The notes under the pieces: model-generated | The model's database searches: none | The model's input: the letters and a program-made list of their open reading frames with translations, nothing else | Told to the model about the DNA's origin: nothing | NCBI GenBank assembly: GCA_031555935.1 | Contig: JAVBTX010000006.1 | Location: 62,001-126,000 of the forward strand | DNA from: Roseburia_C sp031555935 | GTDB taxonomy: Bacteria; Bacillota; Clostridia; Lachnospirales; Lachnospiraceae | Reading direction: 5' to 3' | Length of the DNA: 64,000 bases | Made by a program: the position numbers and the translations under genes | Part shown: positions 41,290 to 50,120 of the stretch, piece by piece | Layout: the number at the start of each line of letters is the position of its first letter | How positions within the stretch are numbered: the first letter of the stretch is position 1

Positions 41290-42646
41290 AATCTCACCGG
41301 CAATCATGACATTGTTGACCATGATACCCCATGCCATCCTCTGTCTGTCAATCTTTTGGAATCATTTGCGGGTAAAAAAGAAAACGCTGCTGATTATATT
41401 TGCGTTCTTTTGTGTCTTTGAGCTGGGGGCAGTGTTCTACATCATGAATGTGATTCACTACATGCAGGTTCTGATCCAGATTCATAGTGTCTTGCTGCTG
41501 GCGGTTGGCGCATTACTCTATGTGCTGTTGGTCGATGCATCCTTTAACAAGCTGCTCTATGTCTTTTGGGTGGCGACCACCTACCGGCTGCACATCGTCA
41601 ACATCGCCAATTGGCTTGAAGCGAGATTCAGTCCAGCGACGTATATCATCTACGGTTCGAAGGAATGGCTGCTCATCTATACCGGGGTGCTGATTGTAAC
41701 GCTGCCACTAATTTATCTATTCTTTCAAAAGAAAATAAAGCCAAGTATCGAGTTAGAGATACCGGCTTGGAAAAATATGTGGATTATCCCGTTTTTATTT
41801 ACAGTCCTATCGCTGCTCTATACCGGCAGTTTTGAGATAACCATTATGTCGGATTGGCGTAATCTGGGGATTCAGGTAGTGGAAGTATGCAGTATGTTCT
41901 GGGTGTATTTTATTGTCCTGCGAATTATTGAAGAAGCCAATCGAAAAAATGAGCTGACCAAGCTGACCAATGAGCTGCGCCAGCAGCAGGAAATCCGTGA
42001 CATGATGCTGCACAACATCTCACATGATTTGCGGACACCAATCGCCGTAATCAGCGGTGCGGCGGAAATCCTTAGTGAAAATGAGCTAGGTGAAGCCGAC
42101 CGCCATACGCTGTCGAGAATCACCAACCGGGTGGCGCAACTAAACCATATGGTTGAAGAAATGCTAGAGCTCAACAGTATTTGCAGTGGCAGCATTCAGC
42201 TTAACATCGAGTGGATTGAAATAGAAGAGCTGCTTAGAAATATGGAAGAAGAATTTGCCATCATTTGCAGCAGCAAGAATCTTAGCCTTACTATCGCGTC
42301 CGCCTCAGGCAGTGTGAGTGTCGATGTATACCGGCTCTATCAGATATTTGACAATTTGATATCCAATGCGATTCGCCATACTGCCACTGGTGGCATTACA
42401 ATAACCGTCAGTCCGGAGCAGGAGCATTGCATATTCTGCGTAAAAGACACCGGCACTGGGATAGCCCCAGAATTTCTACCCTATCTGTTCGAGCGTTTTT
42501 ATTATATCAAGGGCGCAGAGCATGGAAATGGCCTGGGGCTATCAATCACAAAGAGTCTGGTTGAACAGATGGGTGGCGATATCTGGGTAAAAAGTGAATA
42601 TGGAATCGGTACAGCGTTTTATTTTACGCTGCCGTATCACATATAA
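41279..42646 (+). CDS. Sensor histidine kinase (second system)
   Basis: 455 residues from the ATG at 41279, behind AAAGGAGAGGAAA; the longer frame from 41186 lies inside the regulator gene. Six to seven membrane segments fill residues 1-215 with very short outside loops, so the signal is probably intramembrane. HisKA is HNISHDLRTPIAV (H248), and HATPase has N box (NLISNAIRHT), DTGTGI and GNGLGLSI. The large secreted repeat-protein gene follows after 33 bases without a terminator and may be in the same unit. Confidence 0.88.
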   Translation: MINKISPAIMTLLTMIPHAILCLSIFWNHLRVKKKTLLIIFAFFCVFELGAVFYIMNVIHYMQVLIQIHSVLLLAVGALLYVLLVDASFNKLLYVFWVATTYRLHIVNIANWLEARFSPATYIIYGSKEWLLIYTGVLIVTLPLIYLFFQKKIKPSIELEIPAWKNMWIIPFLFTVLSLLYTGSFEITIMSDWRNLGIQVVEVCSMFWVYFIVLRIIEEANRKNELTKLTNELRQQQEIRDMMLHNISHDLRTPIAVISGAAEILSENELGEADRHTLSRITNRVAQLNHMVEEMLELNSICSGSIQLNIEWIEIEELLRNMEEEFAIICSSKNLSLTIASASGSVSVDVYRLYQIFDNLISNAIRHTATGGITITVSPEQEHCIFCVKDTGTGIAPEFLPYLFERFYYIKGAEHGNGLGLSITKSLVEQMGGDIWVKSEYGIGTAFYFTLPYHI

Positions 42647-42679
42647 ATAACAAAAAGGGAAAAATGGAGGAAAAGAATC

Positions 42680-45600
42680 ATGATGAAAGTTAAAAAAATG
42701 GTAGCTCGAGTATTAGCAGTGTTGTTAATATTTATGAATTTTGGAACGTGTTTGCCAGAGGTATTTACGGTAACGGTAAGAGCAGAGGAGTATACAGCAG
42801 AGGCGGATTTTGCATACACCGTAGCAAATGGTGAAGTGACCATCACTGGATATACCGGAGCAGATAAGACCATCGTGATACCACCGACGATTAATGAAAA
42901 AGCGGTAGTTGGTATTGGCGAGAGTACATTTTATGAGAACACCAATTTAGAAAGTGTGAGTGCACCAAGTGTAACGAACATAGGGTTGAATGCGTTTAAA
43001 GGCTGTAAGAATATGGTCAACGTGAGCCTGTCGAACGCGACGGACATAGGAGTTCAGGCGTTTTGGGACTGTACGAGTCTAACTAAATTGGATCTGCCGA
43101 AAGCGACGAGCATAGGAAGGAATGCGTTTGCTTACTGTACGAGTCTAACTGAATTGGAACTGCCGGAAGCGACGAGCATTGGATTTAGAGCGTTTGAAGG
43201 CTGTACCAGTCTAACTGAATTGGATCTGCCGGAAGTGACGAGCATAGGAAATGAGGCGTTTCTTTACTGTACGAGTCTAATCAAATTTAGTCTTCCGAAA
43301 GCGACGAGCATAGGATCTGGAGCGTTTTATGGCTGTACGAGTCTAAATTATTTTGTAATACCAGAAAGTGTTACGGAGATTGGTAATGGGGCATTCGATG
43401 ACAATTTGATACTCTACTGTTACGCAGACAGCGTCGGCGAAACATATGCCAAACAAAAAGGCATAAACTATGAGCTGACAACAACGACCTACAAGGATAT
43501 CGTGCCTCTATCCACCTGTACGATAACATTATCATCAAATGCCATCTATGATGGTAGCGAGAAGAAACCAGAAATCGTTGTGAAGGATGGAGATAAGTTA
43601 CTGCAAGAAGGAACTGACTACAAGGTAACCTGCACCAATAATATTAATGGTGGAACAGCAAATGCGAAGATAACCGGTCTGCAAAAGTACGCCGGAATCG
43701 AAAACAAGACCTTTACGATATTTAAACAAATCAATCAATGTACCGTAATCTTAAGTCAAACCAGATATGCCTACGACGGTAAAATAAAGACACCAGTGGT
43801 CACGGTAAAAGATGGCAGCAAGACCTTAGTAGAAGATGAGGATTATACGGTAAGCTATCCAAGCAGCCGCACCGATATTGGAAATTATACCGTTACGATA
43901 ACTGGAAAAGGCAGTTATATCGATACCACGACAGCGAGCTTTGATATTACACAATATACAGCGGAGGCGGATTTTACATACACAGAAGCAAATGGTGAAT
44001 TGACCATCACTGGATATAAAGGAACGGATAAGAGCATCGTGATACCACCGACGATTGGTGGGACAGCGGTAGTTGGTATTGGCATGCTGGCATTTTATGA
44101 GAACACCAATTTAGAAAGAGTGAGTGCACCAAGTGTAACGAGCATAGGATCTGGTGCGTTTTCTGGCTGTACGAGTCTAAGTGAATTGGAACTGCCGTTA
44201 GCGACAAGCATAGGTGTTAGTGCGTTTTCTGGCTGTACGAGTCTAAGTGAATTGGATCTGCCGTTAGCGACAAGCATAGATGGTGAAGCGTTTTCTGGCT
44301 GTACGAGTCTAAGTGAATTGGATCTGCCGAAAGCGACGAGCATAGGATATAAAGCGTTTTCTGGCTGTACGAGTCTAAGTGAATTGGATCTGCCGTTAGC
44401 GACGAGCATAGGAGATAAAGCGTTTTCTGGCTGTACGAGTCTAAGTGAATTGGATCTGCCGTTAGCGACGAGCATAGGAGGTAGTGCGTTTGAAGGCTGT
44501 ACGAGTCTAACAGAATTGGATCTGCCGTTAGCGACGAGCATAGGAGATAGTGCGTTTTATCGCTGTACGAGTCTAACAGAATTGGACCTGCCGTTAGCGA
44601 CGAGTATAGGAAATAGTGCGTTTTTAGGCTGTACGAGTCTAAATGATGTTGTAATCCCAGAAAGTGTTACGGAGATTGGGGATTATGCATTCGGTTATGA
44701 TTGTAATGAAAATGATGAGGTAGATGAATTAATCCCAGACTTCACCATCTACTGCTACGCCGACAGCACCGGAGAAACCTATGCCAAAGAAAACAACATC
44801 AATTACGAGCTGATTGTACCACTATCCACCTGTACAATCACATTTTCAACCGCCATCTATGACGGCAGCAAGAAGGAACCAGCAATCGTAAAAGACGGCG
44901 ATAAGACACTAGTAGAAGGAACCGACTACAAGGTAACCTACACTAACAATATCAATGCCGGAACAGCAACCGCAACAATTACAGCAGCAGATGGACAGTA
45001 TAAGTACGGCGGAAGCCAGACGAAAAATTTTACAATATCGGCAAAATCATTCAACCCATGTACCGTAACCCTAAGCCAAACCACCTACACCTACAATGGC
45101 AAGGCCCAGGCCCCAACGGTCACCGTAAAAGACGGCAGCAAGACCTTAGTCGAAAATCAAGACTACACTATCAGCTATCCAACCACCCGCACCAATGCTG
45201 GAAGCTATACGATAACCATCACTGGCAAAAACAACTACACCGGAACCCAGACCAAGACCTATACAATAACTCAGGCAGTGCAGAAGATAGCCGCCGCCAA
45301 CAAAACCAAGAAAACCGGTGACAAAGCCTTTGCCCTTGGAGCCAAGGGAACCGCCGGCGGCGGAGCATTATCGTATCAGTCCAGCAACACCAAGGTCTGT
45401 AAGGTATCGACGAGCGGCAAAGTAACCATCATCGGCAGCGGCAAAGCAACGATAACAATCACCGCAAAAGAGAATACGAACTATCAAAAGGCAACAAAGA
45501 AAATTACAATCACGGTTGCACCAAAGAAAGCAACCGTAACAAAGATAAAGTCACCAGCAAAGAAAGAGGTCGCAGTGACCTGGAAAAAAGATAGTACCGC

Positions 45601-45811
45601 TTCGGGCTACGAAGTACAGATCGCAACGAATAAGAAATTTAGTGCTGGTAAAAAATCACAGACCATCAAGAATAATAAAACAATTACAAAGACCTTCACT
45701 GGTCTTAAGTCAGGCAAGACCTATTACGTCAGAGTGTGTGCCTACAAGACGATTGACGGCAAGAAGGTGTATGGTGACTGGTCGGCGCTTAAAAGTATTA
45801 AGTGTAAATAA
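42680..45811 (+). CDS. Large secreted BspA-type leucine-rich-repeat protein
   Basis: 1043 residues. Signal peptide about 1-36 (basic start, LAVLLIFMNFGT core, cut near VRAEE). Two homologous modules each begin with YTAEADF-YT-ANGE-TITGY. LRR_5 (TpLRR/BspA) repeats of 22 residues with consensus SIG-x-x-AF-x-GCTSL-x-ELDLP-x-AT follow in each (about 76-244 and 475-690). Between and after them are Ig-like MBG-type domains (YDG…VKDGDK-L-EGTDYKVTYTNNINAG-A). A Big_2-like part and an Fn3 domain (about 955-1043) close the protein. No LPxTG anchor or S-layer domain is visible. Likely an adhesin or surface protein (inference). Confidence 0.82.
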   Translation: MMKVKKMVARVLAVLLIFMNFGTCLPEVFTVTVRAEEYTAEADFAYTVANGEVTITGYTGADKTIVIPPTINEKAVVGIGESTFYENTNLESVSAPSVTNIGLNAFKGCKNMVNVSLSNATDIGVQAFWDCTSLTKLDLPKATSIGRNAFAYCTSLTELELPEATSIGFRAFEGCTSLTELDLPEVTSIGNEAFLYCTSLIKFSLPKATSIGSGAFYGCTSLNYFVIPESVTEIGNGAFDDNLILYCYADSVGETYAKQKGINYELTTTTYKDIVPLSTCTITLSSNAIYDGSEKKPEIVVKDGDKLLQEGTDYKVTCTNNINGGTANAKITGLQKYAGIENKTFTIFKQINQCTVILSQTRYAYDGKIKTPVVTVKDGSKTLVEDEDYTVSYPSSRTDIGNYTVTITGKGSYIDTTTASFDITQYTAEADFTYTEANGELTITGYKGTDKSIVIPPTIGGTAVVGIGMLAFYENTNLERVSAPSVTSIGSGAFSGCTSLSELELPLATSIGVSAFSGCTSLSELDLPLATSIDGEAFSGCTSLSELDLPKATSIGYKAFSGCTSLSELDLPLATSIGDKAFSGCTSLSELDLPLATSIGGSAFEGCTSLTELDLPLATSIGDSAFYRCTSLTELDLPLATSIGNSAFLGCTSLNDVVIPESVTEIGDYAFGYDCNENDEVDELIPDFTIYCYADSTGETYAKENNINYELIVPLSTCTITFSTAIYDGSKKEPAIVKDGDKTLVEGTDYKVTYTNNINAGTATATITAADGQYKYGGSQTKNFTISAKSFNPCTVTLSQTTYTYNGKAQAPTVTVKDGSKTLVENQDYTISYPTTRTNAGSYTITITGKNNYTGTQTKTYTITQAVQKIAAANKTKKTGDKAFALGAKGTAGGGALSYQSSNTKVCKVSTSGKVTIIGSGKATITITAKENTNYQKATKKITITVAPKKATVTKIKSPAKKEVAVTWKKDSTASGYEVQIATNKKFSAGKKSQTIKNNKTITKTFTGLKSGKTYYVRVCAYKTIDGKKVYGDWSALKSIKCK
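44141..44668 (+). repeat. Eight tandem 66-base units encoding 22-residue leucine-rich repeats
   Basis: Units start at 44141, 44207, 44273, 44339, 44405, 44471, 44537 and 44603. Most differ at only a few bases, chiefly in the two codons after SIG, so the array is recent and prone to expansion or contraction. A more diverged set of the same unit lies at about 43040-43370. Confidence 0.85.
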
Positions 45812-45867
45812 TAAATTGTTACACGCGGATTACAATCCGAAGAAAAAATAAGGGAATGAGGTAAATT

Positions 45868-48800
45868 ATGTTGAAGAAAAAAAGAGGAAAACGGATGCTT
45901 GCCGTGCTATTAACAGCGGCAATGATAATGGGGGTGATACCGTACACACCGAATGCAGTCATTTGTGCGAAAGCGGAAACCGGAGTAGGCGATACGAAAA
46001 AGAAGATGCATCTTGGCGCAGGTGTGATTAGCAATCCGGCGAATCCGGCAGATGCTACTACGGCATGGTCTGGTGACTATGTGTATTACGGGAACTACTA
46101 TCAGAGTGATACGGATGAAAATGGAACAGCAGATGCCAGCGATGACAAAGAACCGGTTAAGTGGCGGGTATTGGATAACGGAAGCAGTTATTCTACTACA
46201 AATTTAAGCAGCGAAAACGGAGCCATGCTTCTGCTTTCGGATCAGATATTAGACACAATAGGATTTGATGATGGTGCGGATAGTTCAAACGTGTGGGCAG
46301 AGAGCAATTTGAAGAAATGGCTAAACAGTGCGGATGGTATTATTTATGAATTACTATCTGGTTGCACCTATACCGCAGGAGGCTTTTTAAACACTGCCTT
46401 TGGTGAAAAAGAGCGGACAGTCATTCGAGAAAGCAAGGGATGGGAAAGCATTACGAATACAGAAAGATATTGGACAAATCCTGCTATTGATGAGGTGGAT
46501 GGAGTAAAGATTTTCTGCCTGACTGCTGCAGATGGGCAGAATGATAGTTATGGATTTTATAATAACGGAGAGGCAAATAATAATTCCAGAAAATTAGATG
46601 TAAGCGAATATGCCAAAGGACAGGGTGCATATTATGATGTTTCAAATGCCGCAGGTGATTGGTGGCTACGCTCGAAGTATACTGGCGGTATGATAGGAAA
46701 TGCCGGCAGCGTCAGTACTGCCGGTGGGCTCTCTAAGCGATATGCACAGGTCAGCGGTGTTGGTGTTGCCCCCGCTTTTAATCTTGAACTGTCATCTGTC
46801 ATTTTTTCCTCTGCCGCCGCCGGCGGCAAATCCCAAGGCATTGAAGATGCCTTAGTGCCGGTAGGTGCTTCCTCTCTAACAGAAGTGGAAAGCTATACGG
46901 GGAATGAATGGAAAGTAACAGTAAAAGATGTTACAAGAATTTTTGAAATAGACAGTGCAAAAAAAGATAGTGGCATTACCGCAGCAGCAGGAGAGCCAAT
47001 CAATATATCTTATGAGAATGCTACAGCTAAGGATGCGACAAAAGGAACCAAGGAATATGTATCCGCTATCATCCGTAATAAACAATATGAAATACTTTAT
47101 TACGGCAATCTTGCAGAGATAACCGAAGAAAATGAGAATGGAAATGTAGACCTTGTCATTCCATCAGGGTTGCCGGTTGGAAGTTATACGTTAAGCTTAT
47201 TTTCCGAGCAGTGCAATGGCGACTATAAAACAGATTATGCCAGTGAATTGGAGGATATCAGCCTTGAAATCGAAGCAATTGAAGCAATCGAAGCAATCGT
47301 AACATGGGATGAAGATGGGGAAGATGTTACTTATCAATTTGGATCATTGGAAAGAGCAGTCGCTTATGCTAAGGAAAAGGCATCTAAAGACAAACCGGTA
47401 ACTGTCACTTTGCCAGAGAATCTTATGGTATCTTCTAATCTGACAATACCGGAACATATAACGCTGGTAGTACAGGAAAATGTAACATTGACAGTACCAG
47501 AAGACAGCATCCTTACGAACAATGGAACGATAACGAACAATGGAACGATAACGAATAATGGAACGATAACAAATGAAGGGACGATAACGAATAACAATAG
47601 TTTAAAAGGAAATGGAAGCCTTCAAGGTGAACCGCCTGCGGGTAATCCGGCAAGTATGGCAGACTATGTTACCGCAAGCGGCTACAACGGAGCGTATGAT
47701 GGAGAATCTCACGAAATTGCGGTAACAGCCCCAACAGATGCCACCATTACCTACAGTGAAACAGAGAATGGAACATATGCAGTGACCAACCCAACGTACA
47801 CCGATGCCGGAACCTATACGGTCTATTACAAGGTAGAAAAGACAAATTATCAGACCGTAACCGGCAGTGAGACGGTTGTCATTACAGAAGCGTCCATGAG
47901 CGATGATGTTACCGCAAGTGGCTACATTGGAGCATATGACGGAGAATCCTACGGCATAACCGTAACAGCCCCAACAGATGCCACCATTACCTACAGTGAA
48001 ACAGAGAATGGAACATATGCAGTGACGAATCCAACGTACACCAATGTCGGAACCTATACGGCCCATTACAAGGTGGAAAAGACAAATTATCAGACCGTAA
48101 CCGGTAGTAAAACGGTTACCATAAGCCCGGCAGAGGTAGCCAAGCCAACCATATCAATCCCGAGCCTTATTTATGATGGAACAGAAAAATCGGTATCCAT
48201 TACGGCAAATGACCTCTATACAGTCAGTGGCAACAAGGCGACAAAAGCCGGAACATACACACTTACCATCGCCTTAAAGGATAAGAACAACTATATCTGG
48301 AAAAATGGCAATGCCGAAGACATCCGACAGACATGGAGTATCAAAGCAAAAGGTCTTTCCGCTACAATGGTATCTCTTTCTGCCACCAAAATGTCCTATA
48401 CCGGAAATGCCGTAAAACCTACGGTCGTTGTAAAAGATGGTACAACAACATTAAAAGCAGGAACCGATTATACGGTATCCTATCAAAACAATAAAAATAT
48501 CGGTACAGCGAAGGTAACCGTCACCGGCAAGGGGAACTACACCGGAACCGTTAGTAAGACCTTTCAGGTTACCGCAAACAAAGGCACTTCCTACACCGTC
48601 AGCGGCATCAAATATAAAATCACTGATGCCAAAACAAACGGCAAAGGAACCGTCCAAGTGACCGGAGCCACCAAGAAAACCATCACCAGCTTGACCATCG
48701 GCAGCACCGTAAAGATTGGCGGCAAGACCTTCAAAGTAACCGCCATCGGTGACAAAGCCTTTACAGGATACAAAAAACTTGCCAAAGTAACCATTGGAGC

Positions 48801-49020
48801 GAACGTAACCACCATCGGCAAAGAAGCCTTCCGTAACTGTTCGAAGCTGAAAACAATCACCATCAAGACAACGAAGTTAAAAGCCAGCACGGTGGGAGCA
48901 AAAGCATTTACCGGAACACCTAACAATGCAAAAGTAACCGTGCCAAAGATCAAAGTGAAAACGTATCAGACGATACTTGAGAAAAAAGGACTAAGTAAGA
49001 ACGCTAAAGTGAAGAAATAA
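45868..49020 (+). CDS. Large secreted DUF6273 / Ig-like / LRR_5 protein
   Basis: 1050 residues. Signal peptide about 1-36 (MLAVLLTAAMIMGV core, cut after AKAE). Residues 60-310 are a DUF6273 domain (YVYYGNYYQSD, VKWRVLDN, MLLLSDQILD, WAESNLKKWLN, GDWWLRS, VAPAFNLEL), a lectin/sulfatase-modifying-like fold common in gut Firmicute surface proteins. A spacer follows, then a run of N-N-G-T-I-T repeats (about 549-575). Two near-identical modules (YDGES…APTDATITYSETENGTYAV) and further MBG-type Ig domains come next. An LRR_5 part ends the protein at about 905-1010 with a basic tail. No sortase signal. Separated from the previous gene by 56 bases. Confidence 0.8.
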   Translation: MLKKKRGKRMLAVLLTAAMIMGVIPYTPNAVICAKAETGVGDTKKKMHLGAGVISNPANPADATTAWSGDYVYYGNYYQSDTDENGTADASDDKEPVKWRVLDNGSSYSTTNLSSENGAMLLLSDQILDTIGFDDGADSSNVWAESNLKKWLNSADGIIYELLSGCTYTAGGFLNTAFGEKERTVIRESKGWESITNTERYWTNPAIDEVDGVKIFCLTAADGQNDSYGFYNNGEANNNSRKLDVSEYAKGQGAYYDVSNAAGDWWLRSKYTGGMIGNAGSVSTAGGLSKRYAQVSGVGVAPAFNLELSSVIFSSAAAGGKSQGIEDALVPVGASSLTEVESYTGNEWKVTVKDVTRIFEIDSAKKDSGITAAAGEPINISYENATAKDATKGTKEYVSAIIRNKQYEILYYGNLAEITEENENGNVDLVIPSGLPVGSYTLSLFSEQCNGDYKTDYASELEDISLEIEAIEAIEAIVTWDEDGEDVTYQFGSLERAVAYAKEKASKDKPVTVTLPENLMVSSNLTIPEHITLVVQENVTLTVPEDSILTNNGTITNNGTITNNGTITNEGTITNNNSLKGNGSLQGEPPAGNPASMADYVTASGYNGAYDGESHEIAVTAPTDATITYSETENGTYAVTNPTYTDAGTYTVYYKVEKTNYQTVTGSETVVITEASMSDDVTASGYIGAYDGESYGITVTAPTDATITYSETENGTYAVTNPTYTNVGTYTAHYKVEKTNYQTVTGSKTVTISPAEVAKPTISIPSLIYDGTEKSVSITANDLYTVSGNKATKAGTYTLTIALKDKNNYIWKNGNAEDIRQTWSIKAKGLSATMVSLSATKMSYTGNAVKPTVVVKDGTTTLKAGTDYTVSYQNNKNIGTAKVTVTGKGNYTGTVSKTFQVTANKGTSYTVSGIKYKITDAKTNGKGTVQVTGATKKTITSLTIGSTVKIGGKTFKVTAIGDKAFTGYKKLAKVTIGANVTTIGKEAFRNCSKLKTITIKTTKLKASTVGAKAFTGTPNNAKVTVPKIKVKTYQTILEKKGLSKNAKVKK
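47515..47586 (+). repeat. Four 18-base tandem units coding for TNNGTI-type repeats
   Basis: Units of 18 bases (ACGAACAATGGAACGATA and variants) at 47515, 47533, 47551 and 47569, all in frame. The period is a multiple of three, so copy-number change would alter length without breaking the frame. Confidence 0.8.
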
Positions 49021-49054
49021 ATTACCACAATGAGAAAGATAATGGGAGGGAATC

Positions 49055-50116
49055 ATGGCGTTGATATACACTTATAACATCAATGTTTTAATGAAAATTA
49101 TGCAAATAGAAGTCCGGCGGGGGATTCAGCGGGCAGGGAGCCAGGAGGAATATTACGAAGCTCTAAACCGCTTTGTTGACGAAGTCCCCCTCTTGTTTGA
49201 GGAATATCTGCCTAGCAGTATTCCCTTCCGCAATGATGAGATTAGAGATAAGGTAACCATTTTACAGGGCTATTTAATTGCCATTAATGCAGTCACCCTG
49301 CCGTGGCAAATCGAACGCTTAAGTAAGCTGCTGGAATTAAAAAGTCATGGAAAAACCAGAGAGGTGTTTCAAAAGGTTCGCCGTGACACGACCGAGCTGG
49401 TCTACCGGATTAAGGAAGCCAGAATCCGCATGATTGATATACCGGAGGAACAGAGATTAGACCAGCCGGAGGAAATCTTTGCCAAATCCGGTGATAAGCA
49501 GCCGGTAACCGAAATTAAGCGGGAGATGTTTTACAAGCTCAAGAAATTTATTGAGAATTATGAATTTTCCCATGCTTTGACCGAATTAGAGGAAATGGAA
49601 CGCTTTTCCTTTGGCGGCAAGATTGACTGGCTGTTAGATGCAATGGGGAAGAATCTGGCGGCATTTAATATTGAAGAAATCGAGCGAAATATGAGTGAGC
49701 TGGTATCATTAATTGATGATATTGATGCGAAGCGGCAGTCGGGCAAACGTCTGTTGATTATGGCGGTTGATGATGTGCCCGGAGTGCTGGTCACGCTCAA
49801 AGCGATGCTGCGGCAGAAGTATACTGTAGTCGGGATGACCGAACCGGAGGATGCCTTATTATTTTTAACCACCCAGACCCCGGATTTGATTTTTCTGGAT
49901 ATTGAGATGCCGGGCATGGATGGGTATACACTCCTTAATCTGATTCGGAAGATGCCAATCTACGAAAAGACACCGATTGTTTTTTTGACCGGAAACGCGA
50001 CGAAGGAGCACTTTGTCCGGGCAATGGAAGCCGGTGCGAATGGATTTATCAAAAAACCGGTGGATTATCAGTTACTGAATGAGAAAATTGAAGAAATAAC
50101 TGGAATCGAGGAATAG
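49055..50116 (+). CDS. Receiver-domain protein with an uncharacterised helical N-terminal half
   Basis: 353 residues. Residues 1-235 are mostly helical, soluble and not recognised (AGSQEEYYEALNRFVDEVP, LPWQIERLSKLLELKSHGKTREVFQKVRRDTTELVYRIKEARIRM, then NYEFSHALTELEEMERF). The C-terminal receiver (about 236-350) has VDD, D282 (LIFLDIEMPGMDGY) and K in KKPVD. There is no output domain after it, so it probably acts by protein contact or as an intermediate of a phosphorelay. GGGAGGG precedes the ATG. It leads a run of closely spaced genes: the permease starts 4 bases after its stop. Confidence 0.7.
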   Translation: MALIYTYNINVLMKIMQIEVRRGIQRAGSQEEYYEALNRFVDEVPLLFEEYLPSSIPFRNDEIRDKVTILQGYLIAINAVTLPWQIERLSKLLELKSHGKTREVFQKVRRDTTELVYRIKEARIRMIDIPEEQRLDQPEEIFAKSGDKQPVTEIKREMFYKLKKFIENYEFSHALTELEEMERFSFGGKIDWLLDAMGKNLAAFNIEEIERNMSELVSLIDDIDAKRQSGKRLLIMAVDDVPGVLVTLKAMLRQKYTVVGMTEPEDALLFLTTQTPDLIFLDIEMPGMDGYTLLNLIRKMPIYEKTPIVFLTGNATKEHFVRAMEAGANGFIKKPVDYQLLNEKIEEITGIEE

Positions 50117-50120
50117 CCAT

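Noticed and set aside
42647..42679. Possible cyclic-di-GMP riboswitch before the surface proteins
   Set aside because: I looked at the gaps before 42680, 45868, 49055 and 60844; they are 33-56 bases long, too short for a GEMM riboswitch, and show no such motif.
44095..44541. 148-codon frame on the - strand inside the leucine-rich-repeat gene
   Set aside because: It is a repetitive mirror of the 66-base units, with no start signal, and lies fully inside a convincing gene on the other strand.
44141..44668. Regular repeats that could suggest a CRISPR array
   Set aside because: The units are contiguous coding repeats without unique spacers, and no cas gene is present.
47647..48066. Long frame on the - strand opposite the Ig-like modules of the DUF6273 protein
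   Set aside because: It arises from the two near-identical modules; composition and lack of a start signal mark it as a shadow.
42680..49020. Cell-wall sorting (LPxTG) signals in the two large surface proteins
   Set aside because: Both proteins end in an Fn3 or basic tail with no LPxTG motif or terminal hydrophobic segment.
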